Assembly: GCA_965230755.1 (NCBI GenBank)
Contig: CBDDLT010000003.1
Location: forward strand, 124,001-188,000
Reading direction: 5' to 3'
Length of the DNA stretch: 64,000 bases
DNA from: DATFJT01 sp965230755
GTDB taxonomy: Bacteria > Bacteroidota > Bacteroidia > Chitinophagales > Saprospiraceae
Below, piece by piece: positions 1 to 7,448 of the stretch. The position numbers and the translations under genes are program-made. Every line of letters begins with the position of its first letter. The stretch's first letter is position 1. The notes beneath the pieces were generated by a model. It ran no database searches. It worked only from the letters and a program-made list of their open reading frames with translations, and had not been told where the DNA came from.

Positions 1-1461
1 GGATTCGTTCACATTCGAACCGTAATTCGACCCTGAACCATCATCTATACCCTGCTTGATATAACTCCCCATGACATTCAAATACCAATTGTCATTGTAC
101 TGATAATCCAGTTTTACCAAAAGCTCCGACAAATTGCTTCCGGAAGGATGAGCCAGAGATTGTTTAGAATGAGAATAATTCGAAATACTATCTCTGTGCT
201 GGAAAGTATAGGGTCGGATTAAATTGTATTCGACCGTCACCAAGCTATTTTTCAATCCAAAAAGATCGGGCATTTTTGCTCCTAGCTGCAATCCCCACTT
301 ATTACCCCACCATCCTCTTCTTTCTATCAGAAGTTCATTGAAAACAAACTCGTCGAAACTGTACTGCCCGTAAAAACGAATCTTATGATTAAGATCCCAT
401 TTTGCATTAAAACCCAATATGACATTATCCTCACTTCCCAGGGATTGCTCGATACTCCTGTAAAAAATAATAGGATTGAGATATTGTAATTCGAACTGAT
501 TAGCGCGACTAAATACTACAGTTTCTGAAAATCCCAATTCTAAATTGTCCAAAATAGAATATCCCAGATAATGGTTGACAAAGTATTTTTTCGTGATCAG
601 TTGATCCCCTGCTCTATCTCTATTGCTTTCCGCTTGGAGCTCAGCAAAAATATTCTGGTAATGCAGTCGACCAATATGCGTGTTCAGTTTTAAATGGAAA
701 TATGGAGCTGCAAAGTCCGACAAAATCATACTGCGAAAACCATTTCCAATAAAATTCTTTCCGTGTCCTAGTGATACTTCCAGAAACTTGGCCGCCTCTA
801 CTTTTAACATGGCCTGGGCAATGTTGTAATCATATCCTCCATCGATCTGCATAAAATCAGAACTGAAATTCTTGAAGAAAACAACCCCCGGAACCGCGCC
901 ATTCTCGTTGACAAAATTTTCAAGATACGCGGGAAATGATCGTTGTATCTCAAGCACACTTGTCTGAAGATGCACCCTAGATCCCAATCCTGCTGTCAAT
1001 CGGATTCCTCTCTTATTGATAACAAAATCTTCTTCCGAATCACTGGAAGGCATAAACTTAAGTTGAAGCAAGGGGTCGATTTGCAGATAATAGTCTTCCT
1101 TATACTGTTCGAACAAATGTCGCGGTCCCCTGTAAAAGTTCTTAAAGAAGCCATCCGTATCCTTTTTCTCTCGAAGGCCACTCACTTGACCGTCTTCTGA
1201 CTGCACAAATTGAAAAAATTCGTATTTCAAAGCCCGCCGCTGATAAGTATCACCAACCATCATGATCTCCGGAATAATCTCTTTTCCATTATACCATCTC
1301 ACCGCAGAACCTGCATCATCATAGCCATTCAAAATGGATAATCTCTCATAGTCATGAAACAGATCATGATCACCACTCAGAAATAAACTTTGGGCTTGAA
1401 CAGACCATGACTGCAGACCAAGCACCAATACTAGTAAAACAAACTTCTCTATTAATTTCAT
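1..1461 (-). CDS. RemB/Wzi-like outer-membrane beta-barrel protein (3' end outside window)
   Basis: The reverse-strand frame is open from an ATG at 1459-1461 to the window edge, giving 487 codons without a stop, so the C-terminus is missing. Residues 1-24 are a classical signal peptide (hydrophobic core LLVLVLG, ending VQAQ). Around residues 230-250 the segment GHGKNFIGNGFRSMILSD resembles a signature of Bacteroidota Wzi-like / gliding-motility RemB-like barrels. The remainder alternates aromatic and polar residues as expected for outer-membrane strands. RemB-type proteins are outer-membrane proteins linked to gliding or surface polysaccharide; the exact role here is inference. It is divergent from the gene at 1613 and could also be annotated simply as a capsule-assembly Wzi family protein. 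Confidence 0.75.
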   Translation of the reverse strand, partial: MKLIEKFVLLVLVLGLQSWSVQAQSLFLSGDHDLFHDYERLSILNGYDDAGSAVRWYNGKEIIPEIMMVGDTYQRRALKYEFFQFVQSEDGQVSGLREKKDTDGFFKNFYRGPRHLFEQYKEDYYLQIDPLLQLKFMPSSDSEEDFVINKRGIRLTAGLGSRVHLQTSVLEIQRSFPAYLENFVNENGAVPGVVFFKNFSSDFMQIDGGYDYNIAQAMLKVEAAKFLEVSLGHGKNFIGNGFRSMILSDFAAPYFHLKLNTHIGRLHYQNIFAELQAESNRDRAGDQLITKKYFVNHYLGYSILDNLELGFSETVVFSRANQFELQYLNPIIFYRSIEQSLGSEDNVILGFNAKWDLNHKIRFYGQYSFDEFVFNELLIERRGWWGNKWGLQLGAKMPDLFGLKNSLVTVEYNLIRPYTFQHRDSISNYSHSKQSLAHPSGSNLSELLVKLDYQYNDNWYLNVMGSYIKQGIDDGSGSNYGSNVNES

Positions 1462-1612
1462 CACACAACTTATATTCCCTAGATATATCATGGGACAGAT
1501 TTTCGGCCATTAAGTTACAACTTCATTCGATCATCTTTGTGATGACAAAATATTCTCTTTAGAGATCATATTGGCGTATCTTGCGTTCTTATTAGCAAGA
1601 AACATTCAGCTA

Positions 1613-2191
1613 ATGCATGATATAGAACCATATTTTAAGTGGAAGAACTATTATGATTCCTCTCGGGATGAACAATCACCGTATTTCGGCAAGAAATACG
1701 ATGAGTTCTATTTCAAAAATAAAATTTACAATTACCTGATCCATCCCCAGTGGGATGAGTTTGGGTCCCCTACGCTGTACTTAAAAATTCTATTCGTCGA
1801 CTACGAGAAACAAGCAGCCATTATTGAATTTATCGGTGAATGGAACGATGCGGTAACCAATGACATCATGTTGCTAAAAAGAAAAATCATCGATCCGCTG
1901 ATTGAATCGAATATTCGCTATTTCATTCTACTTTGCGATAACGTGTTGAATTTTCACGGTTCAGATGACTGCTATTATGAGGAGTGGCTAGAAGATATGG
2001 AATATGGATGGATTACGACGGTCAATACGCTGGAACATGTGAGAGATGAAATGTTCGATACCGGCTTGGAGCAATACTTGAATTTGGGCGATGAGTTCCA
2101 GGATATATATTGGCAGAAGTATCAACCCAACCAATTATTTGATTTGGTCGAAGATCGAATCAATCGAAGTAGAATAAAAGAATTGCACTGA
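1613..2191 (+). CDS. Conserved Bacteroidota protein of unknown function upstream of era
   Basis: A 192-residue soluble protein with no signal peptide or membrane segment. An in-frame TTG lies 14 codons earlier (1571), but the ATG at 1613 fits better because the conserved-looking sequence starts with MHDIEPYFKWKNYY. The protein is rich in aromatic and acidic residues and contains the segments YNYLIHPQWDEFGSPTLYLK and CDNVLNFHGSDDCYYEEW, which I recall as typical of an unnamed Bacteroidota family found next to era. Its stop overlaps the era start by one base (TGATG), so the two are translationally coupled. No function can be assigned from sequence; the linkage to Era and Der suggests, weakly, a role in translation or cell growth. 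Confidence 0.8.
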   Translation: MHDIEPYFKWKNYYDSSRDEQSPYFGKKYDEFYFKNKIYNYLIHPQWDEFGSPTLYLKILFVDYEKQAAIIEFIGEWNDAVTNDIMLLKRKIIDPLIESNIRYFILLCDNVLNFHGSDDCYYEEWLEDMEYGWITTVNTLEHVRDEMFDTGLEQYLNLGDEFQDIYWQKYQPNQLFDLVEDRINRSRIKELH

Positions 2192-3087
2192 TGCATAAAG
2201 CGGGATTTGTAAATATAATCGGACTTCCTAATGCTGGAAAATCAACCTTGCTCAATGCTTTCTTGAAAGAACATGCCGCTATCATTTCTCCTAAGCCCCA
2301 GACTACAAGGCATCGCTTAAAAGCCATGATCAATACGGAAGATTACCAACTTATATTTAGTGATACTCCCGGATATATCGATAAGACCCATTATAAAATG
2401 CAGGAATCCATGAATCGCTATGTTGAAATAGCCATGGAAGATGCCGATGTGATCCTATTCCTGATAACACCGGAAGAATTTGAGCCTTGGATACATCCAC
2501 TATCGGAACAGTTGAAGAAGACCCACAAGGATACCAAAATAGTCTTAGTTCTAAACAAGGTAGATCTTCTCGAAAAGAAAAATTCTGACGAAATCTTGAA
2601 GGCTTGGAATGAATTCTATCCTTTTGTCCAAAGTTTCGCCATTTCTGCATTGAATAAGGTCAATATTGATCCTTTACTGGATTTTGTTGTTGGTCAGTTA
2701 CCCGAACACCCCCCGTATTATCCCAAAGAAGAATGGACCGATAAATCGGAAAGATTTTTTACAGCGGAGCTAATTCGAGAACAGATTTTGCTACTGTATC
2801 ATCAGGAAATTCCTTATAGTGTAGAGGTTGCTATAGAATCTTTTAAAAGAGGAAAAAGCAAAAATGGGGATATCTTAAGAATAAGTTCTAGTATTTACAC
2901 AACAAGAAGGACCCAAAAAGCGATTCTTATCGGTCAGGGTGGTGCGATGATCAAAGAGCTGGGCATTCGATCGAGGAAGTCTATCGAAGAATTTTTTGGA
3001 GAAAGGGTTCATTTGGAACTATTGGTAAAATCGCGAAAGGACTGGAGAAATAACGAACAGTGGTTAAAAAGTTTTGGATACGAGTAA
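2191..3087 (+). CDS. era: GTPase Era
   Basis: 298 residues, the usual Era length. The G1 P-loop GLPNAGKS is at residues 11-18, G3 DTPG at about 58-61 and G4 NKVD at about 121-124. The C-terminal third carries the KH RNA-binding domain, with the GxxG-type loop in ILIGQGGAMIKELG. Era binds the 3' end of 16S rRNA and assists maturation of the small ribosomal subunit in the cytoplasm. It starts on the last base of the preceding stop codon and is followed nine bases later by der, so two ribosome-assembly GTPases are probably co-transcribed here. Confidence 0.97.
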   Translation: MHKAGFVNIIGLPNAGKSTLLNAFLKEHAAIISPKPQTTRHRLKAMINTEDYQLIFSDTPGYIDKTHYKMQESMNRYVEIAMEDADVILFLITPEEFEPWIHPLSEQLKKTHKDTKIVLVLNKVDLLEKKNSDEILKAWNEFYPFVQSFAISALNKVNIDPLLDFVVGQLPEHPPYYPKEEWTDKSERFFTAELIREQILLLYHQEIPYSVEVAIESFKRGKSKNGDILRISSSIYTTRRTQKAILIGQGGAMIKELGIRSRKSIEEFFGERVHLELLVKSRKDWRNNEQWLKSFGYE

Positions 3088-3096
3088 ATTTGGGGT

Positions 3097-4401
3097 ATGA
3101 GTTCTAGTATAGTGGCAATTGTAGGAAGACCTAATGTAGGTAAATCAACTTTTTTCAATCGATTGATAGGCTCACGTCAGTCCATTGTAGATGATTTGAG
3201 TGGAGTGACAAGAGATCGGCAATATGGCAAGAGCTTTTGGAATGGAAAAGAGTTCAATGTCATCGACACCGGAGGATTTGTTCAAAACTCCGATGATGTC
3301 TTTGAAGCGGCCATTCGGGAACAAGTGGAAATAGCCATCGACGAAGCTGATATTATTGTGTTGATGACCGATGTTCTAACAGGAATTACGGATTTGGATT
3401 TAGAAATAACACAAAAATTAAGGGCGGTTAAAAAACCCAAATTTTTAGTGGTCAATAAAGTTGACAATCATGCCAGAATGCTCGAGGCCAATGAATTCTG
3501 GAGCCTTGGCTTTGACCAGACCTTTTTCATTTCTAGTTTGAGCGGCAGTGGTACTGGAGATCTGTTGGACGCTATCAGTGAGTTTGTCATTGATTCCGAC
3601 GATGAAGAAGATACCATACCAAAATTTGCCGTTGTAGGACAACCCAATGCAGGAAAATCCTCCCTTGTTAATTCCCTGCTTAATGAGGAGAGAAATATTG
3701 TAACGGAAGTGGCTGGAACCACTAGGGATAGCATTGACTCGCTGTACGATAAATTCGAAAAGAAATTCTACCTGATCGACACTGCCGGGCTTCGAAAAAA
3801 AGCCAAGGTCAAGGAGAATCTGGAATTCTATTCTGTCATGCGCGCTATAAAATCCATCGATCGCTGTGATGTGTGTTTTCTGGTCATCGACGCCACATTG
3901 GGAATTGAGGCGCAAGACATGAATATTTTCCGCTTGGCCATAAAAAGGAACAAGGGCATTGTGGTCCTCATTAATAAATGGGATCTCGTCGAAAAAGAAA
4001 CGGATACCGCCAAAAAGTACGAGACCGAACTCAAAGAAAAATTAAGTCCCTTCAATGATGTTCCCATCTTGTTTATTTCAGCGCTGGAAAAACAGAGAAT
4101 CTTCAAGGCTGTTGAAATAGGATTTCAGGTTTTAGAAAACAAGCGAAAAACAATCAAAACCAACGAACTGAATACTTTCCTAGAAGAAATTGTGAGCAAA
4201 TATCCTCCTCCGGTCAATAAGGGTAAAGTGGTCAAGATTAAATACGCGACACAAATAAAAGCTTCGTTTCCAGCATTTGCATTCTTTTGTAACCATCCTA
4301 AATATGTGAAGAAAACCTATCTGCAATACATCGAAAATCAGTTTAGGAAGAGGTACAATTTTACCGGGGTTCCTATCGCTATCTTTATGAGAAAAAAATA
4401 A
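3097..4401 (+). CDS. der: Ribosome-associated GTPase Der (EngA)
   Basis: 434 residues with the diagnostic duplication of G domains. The first P-loop GRPNVGKS is at residues 10-17 with DTGG and NKVD downstream; the second P-loop GQPNAGKSS is near residue 182 with DTAGL and NKWD. A C-terminal KH-like domain follows. Der is required for 50S subunit biogenesis. The domain order and length are normal. It lies 9 bases downstream of era and 4 bases upstream of rfbC. Confidence 0.97.
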   Translation: MSSSIVAIVGRPNVGKSTFFNRLIGSRQSIVDDLSGVTRDRQYGKSFWNGKEFNVIDTGGFVQNSDDVFEAAIREQVEIAIDEADIIVLMTDVLTGITDLDLEITQKLRAVKKPKFLVVNKVDNHARMLEANEFWSLGFDQTFFISSLSGSGTGDLLDAISEFVIDSDDEEDTIPKFAVVGQPNAGKSSLVNSLLNEERNIVTEVAGTTRDSIDSLYDKFEKKFYLIDTAGLRKKAKVKENLEFYSVMRAIKSIDRCDVCFLVIDATLGIEAQDMNIFRLAIKRNKGIVVLINKWDLVEKETDTAKKYETELKEKLSPFNDVPILFISALEKQRIFKAVEIGFQVLENKRKTIKTNELNTFLEEIVSKYPPPVNKGKVVKIKYATQIKASFPAFAFFCNHPKYVKKTYLQYIENQFRKRYNFTGVPIAIFMRKK

Positions 4402-4405
4402 ACGA

Positions 4406-4954
4406 ATGAACGTACAACACACGGGTATAGAGGGATTATTGGTCATCGAACCTAGAATCTTTACTGATGATCGAGGCTATTTCTTTGAGTCTTTTAACCA
4501 GAGACTTTTTGCTGAAAATGGTGTAGACACAGAATTCGTTCAAGACAATCAATCTTTTTCTTCTTATGGTGTATTGAGAGGATTGCATTACCAGTGCGGC
4601 GAGTATGCTCAGGCGAAATTGGTCCGAGTTGTTCAAGGAGAAGTATTGGATGTCGCGGTGGATTTGAGAACGGATTCCCCAACTTACGGACAGTACTATT
4701 CGGTTAGATTGAGTGGAGAAAATCAATTACAGTTTTTCATTCCACGGGGATTTGCCCACGGTTTTTTAGTACTGAGTGAAACAGCCATTTTTGCCTACAA
4801 ATGCGATAATTTCTACAATAAAGAATCTGAAGCTGGTATTTTTTATGATGATCCTCAAATAAAGATCAATTGGGAAATAGACAAGAAGGATCTCATTCTA
4901 TCTGAAAAAGACTTGGAGCTCCCTAATTTTGGTGATCATAGAAATGTATTTTAA
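4406..4954 (+). CDS. rfbC: dTDP-4-dehydrorhamnose 3,5-epimerase
   Basis: 182 residues, a single cupin-like RmlC domain of standard size. Family motifs include FNQRLFAENG near the N-terminus, GVLRGLHYQ carrying the catalytic histidine, DVAVDLR, and PRGFAHGFLVLS in the second half. The enzyme epimerises C3 and C5 of dTDP-4-keto-6-deoxyglucose, the third step of dTDP-L-rhamnose synthesis for surface polysaccharide. It sits 4 bases after der and 6 bases before rfbD. The first two pathway genes (rfbA and rfbB) are not in the window. Confidence 0.96.
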   Translation: MNVQHTGIEGLLVIEPRIFTDDRGYFFESFNQRLFAENGVDTEFVQDNQSFSSYGVLRGLHYQCGEYAQAKLVRVVQGEVLDVAVDLRTDSPTYGQYYSVRLSGENQLQFFIPRGFAHGFLVLSETAIFAYKCDNFYNKESEAGIFYDDPQIKINWEIDKKDLILSEKDLELPNFGDHRNVF

Positions 4955-4960
4955 TCTGCT

Positions 4961-5818
4961 ATGAAAAAAGTACTCGTAACCGGTTCTGATGGCCAAATGG
5001 GTCAATCCATGAAGATGCTGGAAAAGGAAAATCCGGAATTGAACTTTTTATTTCTCAATAGACAGAGTCTTGACTTGGTCAATGATGAAATTAATGCTGT
5101 TTTGGCTGATTTCAAGCCAGACTTTGTGTTGAATTTTGCTGCCTATACTGCAGTGGATAAGGCGGAATCGGAAAAAGATATGGCACATGCCGTAAATACT
5201 ACCGCATGTAAAAGGCTGGCTCAGGCCTGCAAATCGAATAACGCGATCCTTATCCATGTCTCTACCGATTATGTTTACCACAACGAACTCAATAGACCTC
5301 TGAAAGAAAACGATCCCTGTACTCCGAAATCTGTTTATGGAAAAACCAAACTCGAAGGAGAATTAGCCATTCTTAAAGAACATCCCGATTCCGTTATCCT
5401 GCGATGTTCTTGGGTATACGGTCCTTGTGGACAAAACTTTATGAAGACGATGATTCGACTAATGGCAGAAAGGGATCAACTGAGTATCGTTCAAGATCAA
5501 ATTGGTACTCCTGGTTATAGCCTGGATTTATGTCGAGGAATCATCGACATTATCCATCATTCTGAATTGAGCAAAAATTTCGGTGTTTACAATCTCTCCA
5601 ACTCTGGCGTAGCCAGCTGGTTTGACTTCGCTCTAAATATAGCTCGAATAGGAAAGTACGACTTGAACATTCTCCCCATTCCTTCCAGTGAATACCCCAC
5701 CCCGGCTCAGCGCCCTCATTACAGCGTCATGGATACAAGTAAGATTAAAAACAACTTAGGTATTCAGCTTAGACCCTGGCAAGAGGCACTTGAAGAAGCC
5801 ATGTTAATGAATAATTAA
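4961..5818 (+). CDS. rfbD: dTDP-4-dehydrorhamnose reductase
   Basis: 285 residues, an extended short-chain dehydrogenase. The Rossmann glycine motif GSDGQMGQS is at residues 8-16, the substrate/cofactor segment VSTDYVYHNE is near residue 105, and the catalytic YGKTK is near residue 126. The protein reduces dTDP-4-keto-L-rhamnose to dTDP-L-rhamnose using NAD(P)H, the last step of the pathway. Its stop codon TAA (5816-5818) lies inside the left target duplication of an IS4-family element, so the insertion left the reading frame complete. Confidence 0.96.
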   Translation: MKKVLVTGSDGQMGQSMKMLEKENPELNFLFLNRQSLDLVNDEINAVLADFKPDFVLNFAAYTAVDKAESEKDMAHAVNTTACKRLAQACKSNNAILIHVSTDYVYHNELNRPLKENDPCTPKSVYGKTKLEGELAILKEHPDSVILRCSWVYGPCGQNFMKTMIRLMAERDQLSIVQDQIGTPGYSLDLCRGIIDIIHHSELSKNFGVYNLSNSGVASWFDFALNIARIGKYDLNILPIPSSEYPTPAQRPHYSVMDTSKIKNNLGIQLRPWQEALEEAMLMNN

Positions 5819-5822
5819 AAAT
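5814..5822. repeat. Left 9-bp target site duplication of the IS4 element
   Basis: The sequence ATTAAAAAT directly precedes the left inverted repeat and is repeated exactly at 7227-7235. It spans the rfbD stop codon at 5816-5818. Confidence 0.92.
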
Positions 5823-5840
5823 CACTGTTGTCCGGTTAAA
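5823..5840 (+). repeat. Left terminal inverted repeat of the IS4 element
   Basis: Matches the right end in 15 of 18 positions, sharing the core TGTCCGGT. Confidence 0.92.
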
Positions 5841-5921
5841 TGTCGGACAGGATTAAAATTAGTGATATTTAGTTGATTATCAATGGTGGATATTATAGAT
5901 TTAAAATGATAGCCGCTGATA

Positions 5922-7136
5922 TTAAGCTGAACTAAATAGATTAGGGATATTTTGTTTTCTGCGTAAGTTATTGATTAGAGCCTTGTCTGGATTTTCCAGG
6001 AACTTGAATATGTGAATATAGGACATCAGATGAAGTCTTATCATGGAACTAAGGTTAGAATAGGCCCACTTTCTTTTCAGCTTAGATTTTAGGTATTTGA
6101 TCAATAGATCAGCAATCAAGACACACCACACCTGTATTTTAATGGCGTTTTCATTGTCTCCCAAAAAGTATTGTAGAGGATAAGCTTGTTTTATTCTTTT
6201 AAATAACAATTCTATTTGCCATCTGTGCTTGTAAATTAACGTGATTGTTTGAGCTTGAAAAACGATGTTATTGGTGATAAAATAGAAGATCTTATCTTTT
6301 TTAGGATCATAGTAAGTGATTAGTCTGGCCTTAGTTCTTGTAACATCATTATGAGAGGTATGTCCCAATATGATTTGTTCATCAGCGATAATGCCCATTT
6401 TTCTTTGTTCATCAGTTAATTGAAATTGATCAGTTACTTCAAACTTGGCGTCCTTTCTCATTCTAGTTACCCATGTCACCTGTTCAGTAGTCCATAAATC
6501 GTATTGATAATAATTGAGATATCCCTTGTCGAATACTATGATTGATCCTTGTGGTAGTTTCATGTTTTTTATAAAAGTTACATCATGAGAAGCTGCTGAA
6601 GTCATCTTAATTAAACAGGGTACATCATGATCTGCTTTAATAAGGGTATGCACCTTCATTCCTCCTTTTCGTCTTCCGTTAGCTGGAGTATTTCCAGCAC
6701 TCTTTAAAATCTCTTTGAATAAAGTTATAGTAGTTGAATCAGCAATATAAAGCTTAGAAAACCAAGATTCTTTAAATCGGCTGTCCGGTAAACTTTTGTG
6801 TAAACGATCATACAAATCCATATATATCTTCTCAAATACTTGTGCATTCCTAGCCCTATTGGCATCTGAAAGCGTACTCCTTCTAGGGCAGTAACTCATG
6901 CCGAGGTGATTTAATTTAAGAAAACAGGCCTGCATCCCCGTTGTCACCTCACGCAATGAAGTGCATTTATGAAAAATGCAATATAACATCGTTGTTAAAT
7001 GATGGTAGGTAGTAAACTTCTTGGTGTAATGGTCAGACTTATACTTCTTCGCTAGTCGGTAGATTTCTGATTTATTTATTAAACTAATCAGCTGAGAAAA
7101 TATCGGCTGTCCGGTAAAATTTAGATCTTTGTTCAT
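5922..7136 (-). CDS. IS4-family DDE transposase
   Basis: 404 residues, complete. Candidate catalytic residues are D133 in IADSTTIT, D203 in IIVFDKGY and E309 in YKHRWQIELLFKRIK, which fits the IS4 signature Y-x2-R-x3-E-x6-K. The N-terminal 80 residues resemble the DUF4372-type domain common in Bacteroidota IS4 transposases. The start is an ATG at 7134-7136, 73 bases inside the right inverted repeat. The gene is transcribed opposite to rfbD. All key residues are present, so the element may be active. Confidence 0.95.
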   Translation of the reverse strand: MNKDLNFTGQPIFSQLISLINKSEIYRLAKKYKSDHYTKKFTTYHHLTTMLYCIFHKCTSLREVTTGMQACFLKLNHLGMSYCPRRSTLSDANRARNAQVFEKIYMDLYDRLHKSLPDSRFKESWFSKLYIADSTTITLFKEILKSAGNTPANGRRKGGMKVHTLIKADHDVPCLIKMTSAASHDVTFIKNMKLPQGSIIVFDKGYLNYYQYDLWTTEQVTWVTRMRKDAKFEVTDQFQLTDEQRKMGIIADEQIILGHTSHNDVTRTKARLITYYDPKKDKIFYFITNNIVFQAQTITLIYKHRWQIELLFKRIKQAYPLQYFLGDNENAIKIQVWCVLIADLLIKYLKSKLKRKWAYSNLSSMIRLHLMSYIHIFKFLENPDKALINNLRRKQNIPNLFSSA

Positions 7137-7208
7137 ATTGACTAAAATTTGAGTGTAGGAACTACAAATTTCGTCATCCGCAGGAGATTCTTAACTCTCC
7201 TGCTCATT

Positions 7209-7226
7209 TTTTACCGGACAGTAGTG
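7209..7226 (-). repeat. Right terminal inverted repeat of the IS4 element
   Basis: The complement of this stretch pairs with the left end at 5823-5840 (15 of 18 identical). It is immediately followed by the 9-bp duplication. Confidence 0.92.
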
Positions 7227-7235
7227 ATTAAAAAT
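7227..7235. repeat. Right 9-bp target site duplication of the IS4 element
   Basis: ATTAAAAAT, identical to 5814-5822. It is also the first part of a 23-bp AT-rich sequence that recurs at 10881-10903. Confidence 0.92.
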
Positions 7236-7249
7236 GAATAATTAATAAT
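7227..7249 (+). repeat. 23-bp AT-rich dispersed repeat, copy 1
   Basis: The 23 bases here are identical to the reverse complement of 10881-10903. This copy directly abuts the IS4 right end, so the element inserted in the repeat. The rest of the spacer up to 7448 holds a seven-base G run at 7251-7257 and no gene that I can see. Confidence 0.6.
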
Positions 7250-7448
7250 TGGGGGGGATCCTTTGTGTAATCCTGTCTCTATTTCCAATTTGTTATCCTT
7301 CCATAAGTATCAATATCTGAAGAATAGTAAAATCTGTTTTCTGCCAAGTCATTGAGGCTTTAGTAAGGTATTTTATGTGAGAAATGACTTTAATGTCCAA
7401 ATAATTCATTAAGTTTCAACGTTAATTTGGAGCAGCTGTTAAACAACC

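Larger units (their letters stand above)
5823..7226. mobile_element. IS4-family insertion sequence, intact, 1404 bp
   Basis: The element is bounded by 18-bp imperfect inverted repeats, 5823-5840 (CACTGTTGTCCGGTTAAA) and the complement of 7209-7226 (CACTACTGTCCGGTAAAA), with three mismatches. A perfect 9-bp direct repeat ATTAAAAAT flanks it at 5814-5822 and 7227-7235. One complete transposase gene is inside. The intact ends and exact duplication suggest a fairly recent insertion. Nine-base duplications are known for parts of the IS4 family (for example the IS10 group); the subgroup is not resolved here. Confidence 0.93.

Noticed and set aside
3445..3915. 156-codon reverse frame inside der
   Set aside because: It overlaps the highly conserved GTPase completely and has no recognisable content.
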